Origin: Apus apus | Taxonomy: Eukaryota; Chordata; Aves; Apodiformes; Apodidae | NCBI RefSeq assembly: GCF_020740795.1 | Contig: NC_067294.1 | Location: 496,001-560,000 of the forward strand | Length of the DNA: 64,000 bases | Direction of reading: 5' to 3' | Part shown: in pieces, positions 1 through 11,600 of the stretch | Layout: each line of letters opens with the position of its first letter | Position numbering within the stretch: position 1 is the stretch's first letter | Position numbers and translations under genes: made by a program | The notes under the pieces: model-generated | Told to the model about the DNA's origin: nothing | The model's input: the letters and a program-made list of their open reading frames with translations, nothing else | The model's database searches: none

Positions 1-1042
1 CAGCCCTGCTCAGAAGAAGCAGGAGGTGTCTTCATTATTTCTGTAGGGGTTATGCTGCTGCTGCCTGGTGTGGTGTGAGGAAGCCTGTCCCTAGGCAGCC
101 TGTGGATTAGGGTACAGCTCTGGGCTTCTGCAGTGCCTGCCTGTGCTGGGAGGGCAGAGGGGAGGCTGCATTTACAGACACCTGAACGGGAATGCTGGGG
201 ACTCCTTGTATGATTGAGACTTACCAGAAAAATGTAAGCAGCAATTAACAAAAAGAGTAGGTTTCTCTTTTCCTTTTGGGCATGGGGGTGAGATGCAAAG
301 TCCGTTAAAGTAGAGGCTGGCAGCACAGAGTGGCTCAGCACGATGCAGCTTCCTCACTGATCTCACTGGGCTTTTATTTGCTCATAATTCAGGGCCTGAT
401 GCTGCAGGTCCTACTGTGCTGGTGCAACCTAATTATGTGAGAGGAGCTTGGAAAGGCTGATCATTGCAGTGACACAGGTGAGAGCGGCCAGTGGCTGGTT
501 TTAGCTCTAATTGTGCAAATGTTGAGAGCTGCTGGTTTTGATCTAACATCATTATATGGCAAGCCAGATGTTTGTGGTATGAATTCAGGCACATGCAGAC
601 ATGCGTGTGTGTGCATGAGCTGGAGCTCAGTTAGCTCCCTGGGGAGTTCATGTTCCATAGTACTTTCTAAAATGAAAAATACTTTGTTTTGCAGTTAAGC
701 TCTCTTTTTGTCTGTTCTATGCCTGGAGCTCCCTGCAGTGGGGCAGAAATCAGGTCAGGAACGTGCTTTATCTGTGTTTAGTTACTCTGATAACCTAATT
801 TCTCTTTTTATGAACTCCCTTAGGTCCCTGAAACCCTGAAGACAGACCTTTCCAGTGCAAAACGAGGGGAAACCATCACTGATGCGGGTGGCACATCTTA
901 CTGCTGCTGTTAGCACAGGTGCTTTGTCTTCCCGTGTTTGTGCTTTAGCTTTTCAACTTGCTGCCTGCACCTCGTGTTTCTTTCCCGGGCTCATGTTCCG
1001 CACTCGTGCTGTCCCCCCAGGTCCCCCCAGGCTCCCCCTCAC
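1..1042. other. SH3RF2: SH3RF2 intron (partial, runs off left edge)
   Basis: This stretch follows the splice donor of the last visible SH3RF2 coding exon in the direction of transcription (minus strand). It should be intronic, with later exons (third SH3 domain and C-terminus) left of the window. I read both strands for further SH3RF2-like peptide and found none. Its open frames are short and unlike any family I know. Confidence 0.6.
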
Positions 1043-1366
1043 CTGCAGCGGGGTCCCGTGGGGCAGCTCGGCTTTCTCGCTGCTCTGGGTGGCCACGGTG
1101 GGGTTGCTGGAGCTGATCAGCACGGGGGAGCTGATCTCCAGCGCCTGCCGCTCGGAGGGCGCGTGGACCATCCGGTTGAGGGTGTTGAGGGCGGTGGTGA
1201 TGGAGAACTGCCGCAGGCTCTTCCGCCGGGAGTCGGGCACCTTGGGGAACGCCGGCGAGTCCGCGCCCTTCGCTTTGGGAGACGCCGTCCGGAGGGACGC
1301 GCACTTGAACTGCGGGGACCAGTGGCTCTTGCTGGTCTGCAGGAGCTGCCGGGCGGTGGTGTTGGG
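1043..1366 (-). CDS. SH3RF2: SH3RF2 coding exon: conserved linker after the second SH3 domain
   Basis: This exon encodes 108 residues in one open frame, starting PNTTARQLLQ and ending at a CAG codon. It is bounded on the minus strand by a pyrimidine-rich acceptor ending ctcctgcag and by a donor CAG|GTGAGG. Both boundaries are phase 0. The strongest match to mammalian SH3RF2 is the segment QFSITTALNTLNRMVH followed by PVLISSSNP, which is nearly identical to my recollection of the human protein and lies between the second and third SH3 domains. No enzymatic motif is present. In the family this region is a linker of a scaffold protein that binds partners of the JNK pathway. Compared with human, the segment before QFSITT is more divergent and carries SPKAKG and RRKSLR basic patches. 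Identification as SH3RF2 rather than SH3RF1 or SH3RF3 rests on this block together with the RING exon. Confidence 0.9.
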
Positions 1367-4152
1367 CTGCAGGAGACAGAGGGAGACGGCGGGTTTCAGG
1401 AGGGACACATGGCACCCCCTGGAGACTGCTCAGGTGGCCCTTCTCCCTCCCCCCTGCCCGGCAGGGCAGCTGCAGGCAGATTCCAGATGATGTTACAGGC
1501 GATCTTTAAAAACTTGTGGCTCAGTCATTTCCTTGGTATGTTTTCAGTGACAAATCCTGCATGCAAAGTCACGGATGCAAAGCTGACAGCAGAGTTAGAA
1601 TTGGTTTGAAACATGTGTTGCTTAGACAACCCGCTGCTGAGGCTGGGTGCTCCCCCCAGTGCTTTACAGAAGGTTTTGTTGTTTGTCAAGGCCTTGGCTC
1701 ACAGGTGTGAGGAGAGCAGGAGAGCTGGCTGCCTCTCTAGCATCGTCAGAATCACTTCATCTCTGAGTTAAAGGGACATTTGGGCACGTCTGCCTCTCCC
1801 ACTCCTGCTGACACACTTGGGTGCGTCTCGCAGCAGGACATCAAACCCGGCGGCCCATGAGCTTCGAGAAGGCCTTACTGATGGTGGCTTTCTGAGCAGA
1901 ATTAGAGCCACCTAGCTACCTCTCTGTAGGCCAGAACATTCATGGCTTGATTCTGCTTCCCTTGAAAAAAACCCTGGCTTTTAAACCATTGGGCTTAGAG
2001 AGGGAAGAGACAGGCCCTGAGTTTGCATATGGGCAACCTTCAAACAGTATTTCTTGGAAAATGCTGATCACACAGTATTAATAGCAAAGGGCATGTGGTG
2101 ACAATGTTTTTCACCACGATGACTGCCAGAGGAGTTAATCATGATTTACTGCTGACATTAACGAATTGCAAAACTTTGAGATTCTCACCCACTCATGTGA
2201 GGCAACGTGCCTGGCTCCTGGGAGGAAGGAGGATGACGCGGGCGCAGGAGCAGTGCAGGTGTCTCTCAAGCATTATCATTTTAAACAGGGATTGTTTTCA
2301 CATTTCCCTCCCCCTCACTCTTTAAAGCAAGGTTTAAAAACCAGTGTGTGTGTGTATGTGCACTTATAAGCTGGCAATTTTGTCATTTCTATATGTAATT
2401 AACGTTAGCCTAAACAGGAAACTTTTTCCTGCCTTCTATAAACACTGGGGGATGAGATAAAATGGGGCAGAAAAAAGCCAGGAAAAGCCTTGCATCTCCC
2501 AAAGCAGACCTACCTCTGCCTTTTCCATAATTAATTTATCATTCTTGCTGGATTTGCACGGCCTCAACTAACTTACTCTGTTAATGCCAGACTAAAATGA
2601 GTAATAACTGAAGCTAAAATAATTTCATTAAATGAAAAGACATTTTTCAAAATATATTAGAGCTTCACGTAAGATGTTTTACTCATGTCCTTTTATAAAA
2701 TAGCCACAAAGAGGCACTTGCTGTAATTATGATGATTACAAGTATTAATTTTATTTCTAGGAATTCTTGTTGGTGCTATTTACACCCTGCATCTCCAGCT
2801 AAACTGCAGGAATACCATTCATGTCTAGACCAGTGCTATCAAAACACTGCCAGGGAGCTAGTGGCTTAAAGGTCTCTGGAGCTGGAGCACTGGGAAGGCT
2901 GGGAATGCTGCCTGTGAGGGGCTGAGCTGGCATGGGGGAACACTTGTGGGGTGGCTGGGGCCAGAGTGACTAGGCTTGTCCCCCTGCAGCCCCTGGAAGC
3001 AGCTCAGGGACTGAGGGGCAGATCCCCCAGTGATCAGAGCTCCGAGAACAGTCACAACAAATGCTGTTCAATGTGCAATTTTGATATTTTGCCTGAATTT
3101 TGCATTTTTGCCCCCAGTTTTTGTCCTTGTTGTGGATGCAGTCCAGCAAGGGAGCAGGGAAGCCGAGTGCTTGCTGCAGGGCTGAGGGGCAGGGATGAGA
3201 TGGCAGAAAGCTGAGGAAGGTGCCTCCTGCTAATAAGTGACTCCTGACCATGGGAGGACTGGCTGCCCAGCCTCTGCATCTGCACTAGCCTGATGCCAGC
3301 CCACCTTTCACAGCCCAGCTGCTGCTGCTGCTGTCTGATGCTGCTCTAAACTCAATTTTCTCATTTACTTCCTCCCTGTGGTCAGAAACCACAGCTGGCT
3401 CTTGGCTCCTGCCCCTGGCCAGCCACCCCACATCCAGTTCTGACCCCAGGGGACATCTGGCCTGTCCCACAGGTGCCCTCCCCTGCCTCCTCTTCCCACC
3501 TGAGAGCAGGAAGGGCTGCAGGGAGAGAGGTGCCTTCCCAGCCAGGGCAGTGCCTGCTCTGCCCTGCCTTGCCTCCTGTCACGCTGCAGGGACAGCTGGC
3601 TTTGCTGGGAGGTGCAGTTACTCAGAAAGCTTGTCCTCTGACAGTGAACACAAGCTCTGTAGCCTTTGGGCACTAAAGGGAGTGACAGCAGCAGTTCAGG
3701 TCCTGCTCTGCAAAGACAGGTCTCCAGCGGGCTGGGTGTGTCCCACCTGCAGCAGTGTGTACCCCCAGCTAACAACTGCAGGCAATTGTCTTTGCTGTGT
3801 CTTTCAGAGATCTCCTGGGAGTGCTTTGGTTCTGAGAGCAGGCTCCTGCCCTCAGCCTCTCCTTGCCAAGGACAACAGCTTGGGTGAGCTGAGCTGAAGG
3901 GGCAGTAGTGGCTGCTGCTGGTGGGCACTTGTGTCCCTCTCTGGATACCCCTATTCCTGCTCATAGCCCCATGTGCCTGTGGGGCAGTCCTGCGGGTTCA
4001 GCCACTGGCAGCAGGGTCTGAGGGGGTTTGAGGACCTTACTGATCTCCAAAAGAAGCTCCTATGGAGCTGGGGAGCAGCACAACACCTTACAGTCTACAG
4101 AAGATGGCCCAGCCCGTGTTGCCAGGGCCTGCCTGCTGTGAGGTGGTGTTAC
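1367..4152. other. SH3RF2: SH3RF2 intron; expected exon for second half of SH3 domain 2 not visible
   Basis: This lies between two phase-0 SH3RF2 exons. Mammalian SH3RF2 has about 32 residues here, containing the DENW motif and GIFP, that complete the second SH3 domain. I read the minus strand for an ENW-like codon run and did not find a convincing one. The 2400-2760 part is AT-rich, with several TAATTA-type cores, and looks like a possible conserved regulatory element. A short CAG/CTG run lies near 3318-3335. Confidence 0.5.
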
Positions 4153-4422
4153 CTTGTGAAACGTCAGGCAGTCCTTGCCCTCGGTCTTGTCCCTGCCCCT
4201 CAGGTCACAGCTGTAGAGAGCTCTGCTGAGGGGTGGTGGCAGGGGCAGGTGCTTGATGACTTGCACAGAGCTGGCTGGGAAAACGCCGCTGATTCCGTTG
4301 ACCTCCCCCAGGTACCAGTTCTCATCAAGCTGTCGGAGCAGCATGATGATGTCCCCCTTGTTGAACCTCAGCTCCCCGGGGTTGTGTCCCCGGTAGGAGT
4401 AGAGGGCCTTGGCCCGTGGGAC
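4153..4422 (-). CDS. SH3RF2: SH3RF2 coding exon: first SH3 domain and start of second SH3
   Basis: This exon encodes 90 residues, from [10 protein letters not shown] to CLTFHK. On the minus strand it is flanked by an acceptor ending atcccacag and a donor AAG|GTAACA, both phase 0. Approximate protein residues 125-183 form a complete SH3 domain: the ALYSY motif, the acidic RT-loop region, the DENW tryptophan motif, and GVFPASSV at the end. SH3 domains bind proline-rich PxxP ligands; in the SH3RF family they recruit MLK, JNK-pathway and Rac partners. After a proline-rich spacer (LPLPPPL) a second SH3 begins ([11 protein letters not shown]) and is cut by the splice site at HK, as expected from the mammalian gene. 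The next exon I can see resumes with PNTTAR, so the second half of this SH3 is unaccounted for. The match to SH3RF2 is close over the whole exon. Confidence 0.93.
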
Positions 4423-5126
4423 CTGTGGGATGAGAAACAGCCCTTGCAGTTCATCCATGACAGCAAAGCTTAACATAGACAGAATTCCCCAAACACATTG
4501 GTAATTACTGGGAAAAATGTAGAGGTCTAAGACTTAGGCATGCACTTACTGGGATTAACTATCCACATCCTTTCTTGCTGTCTTGTTCTAATGAAGACAA
4601 GCTTCAAAACACTTATGCTAAATTTGTATCAAGATGAAAAGGAGGCTGAACTTGTTTAAGATTATTAAGAAACAATTAATGCCTTCAGCTAGTCTTCCTG
4701 TGGGATCTGATCGCCTGCTATAAGGTCTGCTCTGATACAATGTCTATTTTAGTGAACCCAAGTATTTCTGTTTCAGAATGGTTGGAGGTTGCAGCCGTTG
4801 TCCAGCTGACCTGGTGTCACCTGCAGTGGCCAGCTGTTCCTGTCTGGGAAAACACAAGAGAGGTGAGTGCAGATGGATGCTCTCCTGTGCTCATCTCCCT
4901 GCTTTAACACCGTGTGACCGTGGTTTTATTTCAGCCTTCAGTCTGGGTTGCAGGGAGAGAGGATTCCTACTGCTCCTGTTGTTGCAGTGTAAGATGAGAA
5001 AGCAGAGATATACCAGAACCAGAAGAGATGAAGGAACTTTGCCATCTTGACTCTTATCAAAATGAGACTAGAAAGTTCACTTAAAATAACTGCTTAACTG
5101 ACCCTTATCTACGGTAGGGAACTGCA

Positions 5127-5147
5127 TGTGATACCCCGGGTATCACA
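5127..5147. repeat. 21-base perfect palindrome
   Basis: Two 10-base arms, TGTGATACCC and GGGTATCACA, are exact reverse complements around a single central C. It lies in SH3RF2 intron 1 at the edge of a locally CG-rich patch. A dyad this good could be a site for a dimeric DNA-binding protein, but I do not recognise the motif. Confidence 0.85.
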
Positions 5148-5567
5148 GCGGGTCGCTCAGCACTGCAGGACCCAGCGCTGCCCCTGGTGCTTTAGCCCCG
5201 CGGTGCAGCTCAAGGGCGGCCCGAGGGGCTGCCTGGGGGGGCTGCAGACACGCCGATGTTTTCTGTGCTCTCCGTAGCTGTCCTAGCGTTCCGGGCTCCT
5301 GTGTGCCTGAGATCAACAATACTGAGGGGCTTGATCTTTGCATACGTGTGTTAAAGACAAGGTGGAGACCCCTGCAGCACATCTGCTGCACTGGAGTACT
5401 GTGTCCCACACAAGTGCATCCTAGAACAAGCAAGCAACCTGTGTGTGTTTTTTTATTGCTATTTGCAACATTCCTGTTGTCTATGAAATGCAAAAGCTCT
5501 GTCCTTCTGCTGGCCCCTTGGCTGGAACTGCTGCCGCTCCTCTAACTTCTGCTCAGCCCCGAAGTGC

Positions 5568-5630
5568 TCAGGCAGTTGAACCTGATGATCATTGTAGGTC
5601 CCTTCCAGCTGAAATATTCCATTCCACATG
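5568..5630 (+). mobile_element. CR1 LINE fragment, 3' end, sense on plus strand
   Basis: The segment reads TTGAACCTGATGATCATTG and continues with TAGGTCCCTTCCAGCTGAA and an ATTCCATTCC tail. This is the characteristic 3' end of chicken repeat 1 retrotransposons. Only about 60 bases are recognisable, the usual severe 5' truncation. No reverse-transcriptase reading frame accompanies it. Confidence 0.85.
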
Positions 5631-8600
5631 CTAGAACACTATGAGAAGGTGTGCTGCCCTCGCAGCCCTCATCCCACTGTCTCTGCAGACAAGTTGTAAG
5701 AACAAGTATCTTCATGTGTGTTTGAAGCCTCAAGCACTTATCGGTGCTGTTCTGGCCCAGGCTCCTGCCAGCACACAGCATTTCCATCCTGTCCCGGATC
5801 AGTGGTCCATCCAGGCTCACATCCAACTGGAAAAAGTGACCAAGGCAAAGTGCTTGGCCCTGCTGCAGCACTGTGCCTCTGGGAGAGGTTTCTTCTTTGC
5901 TTGAGGCCAACAGGGAAGGTTTTTGGCAGGCAGACAGACAGCTGTACATTTTCTAAACTATTCTCTGAACTGTTAGATCTGCAGATATTGCTCTTTCCTT
6001 GATTGCACCAGATTCGAAGCTTTAATAATACTTTACATTGTTGTTAATTTTATTTAATCCCTTTTATTAACTGATCTGCTGTTTTGGGCTTTGGGAGCTT
6101 CACTGCCATTGGTAAGAATCTGGAAATAAGGAACAGATCCATTTTCTGGTGTCTGTCTGCTTTCAAAGACCTGGCAGTGTCTCCATCAAAGGATTTGGGA
6201 CAGAAAAACAGTGTGAGAGTCTTGCCTGTCCCTCCTGTGCTGGGATCAGATAAAAGCCCCAGTTCTGCAGAGTTCAGCCCTCAGCAGCCATGTTCAGGAG
6301 CTCAGGAAGGTGGAAGACAGAAACTTTATGTTAAGTTTCCTGAAATGTGGAAAATTTTCTATGGAGATTATTTAGGTTTTGGGAAGAGAACAACTTCCAG
6401 CACTCCCAGACACTGATGGGAAACACATGGTAGGAAGAGAGAATCAAGAAGAGAAAAATTGTATGTTCTGCATTTACTACAAAGCAGTTTAAACAGGAAG
6501 CAATTAGTTTAGTGTTTAGTTCTAATTAACTCATTTTGTCTGTTAATTTGTGCTACTAGTAAACACACACACTTGGCTTAAGTGACACTGAAAGTGCATT
6601 GCTGGGAAAAGAGGAAAATGATGAAAGGGAGACTCAGGCCAGCTTTGCTCTCCTTCAGTGCCTCGGGCTCACATGGGAAACAGGGGCCGTGTCAGTGCTG
6701 GGACCAAGAAGCTGTCGCTGCAGGGACAGGTCCTTTCCCACACCGACAGACAGGCTGTGGGAAGAGAGCACGAAGGGAGGGCCAGAGCTCACCCAGAAAG
6801 GCTCAGTGACAGGCTGGTGTGAAACGAGGACAAGGAGCCCAGGAAGAGACCTTCAATTGCCTCGGGAGAGACCAGAAAACAAACAGGACTCATGCAAACT
6901 GCAAAAACAGGGCTTGGAAAGGAGGAGCACAAATGGATGGGAATGAGGAGAGAAGGGTTGCACAGCAAAATAAAGCAAAACATTAAAGACATCAAGAACA
7001 AGTTATGGAAATGTATTAAAAATAAGAGAAACTCTGAAATGAAATGCATGCCTATTACTAATTGGGAAAAGTGAACCAGTGATGGGGGCTGAGAGTCTGG
7101 AATATTCTTTCTTCAGCAAGAAGAAGGCTGATCAGATATTCTGTGAAATTAATTTTAATGAGACAGGAGGGGCAGGCTGGAATAAATAACCCAAAACTCA
7201 GTGGGATAGGTGTGGTTGTGACATTAGGGCTGGCTGAAACTCACCCCTTTGCTGGATGGATGGGCTGTTTGTTCCTCTAGCTGTAGTCACAACCTTCACT
7301 TCTTCACCTCATCTTTAACCCTTTTCTTCCATTTCGATGCCCTTTCAAATCTCACAGCCTGTTCTGCTTCCAAGATACCTGCTAAGCCTGGTTTTCTTCC
7401 CCATTGCTGTTTCCTGGAGCTTGCAGGAACCACTGACATCATCTCCCTCCTCACTTTATAGAGCAGAGCACTTGTATTCACTCACTGAAATTTGTTGCAG
7501 AACTTGTGGATCTAAGTGAGTAACAGTTAATATTAAGCTTACATGCTTCTTTAGCATCAAAAAAATACCCAGAATTTTTGTCTTTTGGGGCTAACTTGTG
7601 ATTTCCAACACTTACAAGGCAACATTGGTGTATTTCTTCACAGGTGTTTTGTCAAGGAGTTATTATAATGCTGGTGGTCCTTTGCTTTGTACATTTTACC
7701 CCCCAAAGCTCCCTGGACCCCTGGGAAGGGCTGGGGGCTCTGGGGATTCTGTGCTCCTGCCCAGGGAGGGACAAGGGTGAGGAAAGGGGTCCTTGTTTGG
7801 CACAAGCCTCAGTGAACACCAGCTCAGAATGAAGGAATGGGAGGTGCTGCAAGGAGAGGCTGGACTGGGCACATGTTTTTGGCTGTATAATGAGGAAAAG
7901 TTGTAACCACACTGGACTGTTCCTGCACTTGATGACAAATGCTTTCAAAAGGAAAGGTTATTTGTAACTGCCAAAATATTCTTCTAAAAGCAAAAATTAT
8001 GGAAAGTTAAAAAAAAGAGGAGGATTGGAAAAAGCCAGAGCAATGCAAAACATTTTGTTTTGGAATCAACTGAAATTAAGTCAAAATTAAGTTTTTTGAG
8101 GTCTTCACTTCATTAAAAAAAAAAAAAAATCAAGTAATTTTCTGAAGGCCCAACTCAATTTTTTTCAAGGTCTGTCTTTTTTGCCTTTTTAAAAACTTAG
8201 TCTGCTCAGGTACTGAGCCAAAACCATCCCACTGATTTCCCAACTTTGTTTAGGACATAAACCAAGCCTTTATCTACCCCTATGGAGCAACCAAGGTGAT
8301 TTTTACTGTGCAGGGACCTTTCCTGCCCCACAGGCCTTTCACCAGATAAATCTCCAAGCTGAAGTTCTCAGAAGGACATACACCAGGGGCACCTAATTTT
8401 AACGTGTTCTTAAGACGTAGGAAAGACAAAGAAAAGCAACTAAACCTCCCTGCAGCCAACCACCCTGCTGTAGCTGGGGGCAGCTGGATAAACCCTCTGT
8501 GGGCAGCAGAGCTCATTGCTCGTCCTCCCTCCTGGTGCTACAACACCAGCAGCTGCATCTCAGCTCTGGTTCCTTTCTCAAGCTTTGGCTGGTTTCTGTC

Positions 8601-11600
8601 CGCTCTGGGATGTATTAGATCCTCTGCAAGGCATCTGTTTCCCTTTATTTAAAGTAGGTTAATTGCAATGGCAGAAACTGAGGTGCTAATTAAACCTGGT
8701 GATAAAGAGAAGGTGTGCCTGGAGGTGGCTCGCTCTGGGCTGAGGGCAGAGCGAGAGGCTTTCTTGGGTGAGGACACGGTCCTGGGTGCGGGGGGAGGAG
8801 GGACCTGGTTTGTGTTGGACTTTTCTCCCATTAGCCTGTCCAGGTGCTTTTTGCTAATCCATGGCAGCTTTTTCCTTTAGTGGGTGGTAGTGGCAGGAAT
8901 TGTTCAGCCAAATATTGCAGTTATTGGCACACTCCTTAGCTGCAGGGCTCAGTGTGTCCTTAAAGTCACTTGGGAAAACACGATGAGAAGCTCCGTCAAA
9001 AACTTGACTGAAGGTTGTTGTAAGTTTGTGTGGAATATTTGCTGCCCAGTAGCAGAGGGGCAGCAAGTATGAAAAAAGAACACCACTGGTGAATGGAAAA
9101 GGCTTTTCCCCCTGGTGCTGTGCACCACTGCAGCTGCAGTAGTAATGCTAAATTAAATAGATGGAATAGAGGGGAGGCTTTCATGTTCTCTGGTGTGAAA
9201 GCCTCTGCAATCACTGGGAAGATGAGTAGAAGGGAATGCTGTACTACACCAAATGCCTGCTGATGCTTTTCAGGCTCTTGAGCAGAGACCAATGGGATAA
9301 TTTCCAAGACCTTGGGCTGAGGGCAGTCAGTCCTGAACCCAAACCCATGTGGGTTTCTGTGCTGAGGAAAAACTGCTTTTCTGCCTGAGGTGCCCCTGCC
9401 TGCTGCAGAGCTCTGCCTTTTCCTCTCTGTTTTGTGTGTGGTGGCAACTTTTTCAATGCTGCCTCATTTTTCCTGATTTTTTCCTCCCTCTCTTTTCTTC
9501 TCCATAGTGTTCAGTGAGACATGACCCTGCTATTACCATGCCCCCTGGGAGGTATTTCAGGCTCTCTGAGGGGCTGCAGACCCAAGGTGTCCCCCTCACC
9601 AGGGGCTGGGACATCCCTGGGGAGCTGTTGGGAGAGCCCAGGTGAGAACGTGCAGCAGGTGAACTTGGGAAGCTGGAACCAGAAACTCCCTCTGGCATCA
9701 ATGCAATGTCACGTGCAGTCCTTGGGAATTATATTTTTCTCTCCTTGGCCACTGCACCAGCAGGGATGGTCATGGCAGATGCACCTCAGTACCCTTCCCC
9801 TCTCTCAGTGTAGATGAGGACGATAGGGGAGAAAATATTATTTTTTAACAACTATTTTTGGCATTTGGCATCAGCTGCACCAGGGCAGTCATCCAATACA
9901 TCTGAGCCTCCCTCTGCACAAAGCAAAGAAGCAAATTAAAAATATGTCCATGTGTGTGAGGAAGCAATTCAAAGCTTCTCTTCGTAGCTGGGAGAAATGC
10001 ACACTATAATTATCTGAAACGAGCTAGTTATAGCTTCCTCGTTACTGGCAGTGGGTTAATGTAGGAGCACACACTCATAGCACTGGTGTGTAAAAAAACC
10101 CAAAACAACTTAAGAATAAGTGTGCGAGGCCAGGTGTGGGTCACCAGGGAGAGACACAAACAGCTGTCCAGAAAGGAGGGGAGCACAGGCAGGGAGCACA
10201 GAGCAGGGCTGGATGCTGTGAGCACCTTGTCCTGGGCCATTCCAGCCAGCCCTGTGGTGCCACCATCTGCAGGGGCAGCCTGAGCTGCTGCCTGTGACAC
10301 CCCGGGTGGGCGTGAGGATGTCCCTGCGCTGCGCCTGGGGCTCATTGGCCCCCTCACAGGTTTCCAAGCATGGCTCACAGCACGGCTCAAAGCAGGACAC
10401 AGCTAACAAGGGGGGATGGGATCCTCCTGCTTCACAGCGCTCAGACCTCACCCGTGTCGACGGCTGCGTAGATGAACAGACGGGATAAGTGACAAATCAA
10501 TCCTTGGAATAGCTTATTGCTGTTGATGTCCAGGGGAGCTTCCTTCCGCACCCAGCGTCTTTGCAGGACGTACTGAGGGCCTGGGCCTGGTCCCATGGGA
10601 CCCCATGCCTGAGGAGATGCAGGTGGTGGCGAGGGGAGATGTGGTTTGCAAGGCCCCCGTGGGAGGCAGCACAGCCCCCTGTGCTCTGTGTCCAGCCTGC
10701 TCTGGTGCTTCCTCCTCTGTGCAGGAGGCTGAAATATCCGTGCTGGGCAGAGACAGCTCCTGGAGACACTTGATTTCTGTAACACTCAACAGCCTCCTGG
10801 AGAGGAGCAATTTAATTCTAGGAAGTGCCAGGAAGAAAAGTCCAGTCCTGATGTCTTCCAGCTTGATTTCTCTCCCACGAGGAGCTGTGGGTTCAGTTTA
10901 CAAGTGCTTTCTGGTGATTTTTTAATTTTGGAGGCATTTGGAGCAGGGCTGGTGTCGGTCAGAGGGGACTGGAATGTGGATGTGCTGCACAGGGTGGTGT
11001 CAGGGCTCCTGGAGCCAGGATTCACCAGGACTTGCTCTTCAGGGAAACATGTCAAATTGGCTCCTGCAAGCCTCCAACTCCATTGCACAGGCTCTACACC
11101 TGGGTAGCAGGAGCCCAAGCAGAGCCTAAATATTAAACTGCACTGAGGTGCTTGAAAGAACCTCCCATGCAGTCAGCTGCTGCTGCAGAGCAAAGAAGGG
11201 TGAGTACCAAAGAATGAAGGAAGATCTTCCTACCAATCCCATCTCCTTCTTTTTGAGGAATTGCACAGTGTGAGGAGGCAGTATGCAATGGGGGAGGGCA
11301 CATTTCATTGCCCCAGACCTACATGTGAGCACTAGAGGAGAACCAGGGCAGATGAAGAAATGTTAGAGCATCTTCACTCTGTGGCCCAGACTGACCTATC
11401 CACCTCTGCAGAGATGCCTGAATGCTCAGTGCAGGAAGCTGCACAGCACAGGGACAGGTTGTTCCACAGTCCACCTGGAAACATCCAGACTATCCAATGT
11501 CTGTAGGAAATGGAAAGCTTGTGTCCCAACCCCACGGTGCAGGGGGAGGGTGGTGAGGGCAAAGGTTTGTGTCCGCAGAGGCTGCTGCGCTGCCGTGCAC

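Noticed and set aside
938..1609. Long plus-strand frames of 211 and 223 codons over the SH3RF2 exon
   Set aside because: They are antisense shadows of the real minus-strand exon, extended by its high GC.
3085..3150. Minus-strand peptide containing DKNWGQK, superficially like the DENW motif of the missing SH3 exon
   Set aside because: Only a few residues match. There is no GIFP-like ending, and no pyrimidine-rich acceptor or donor surrounds it, so it is probably chance.
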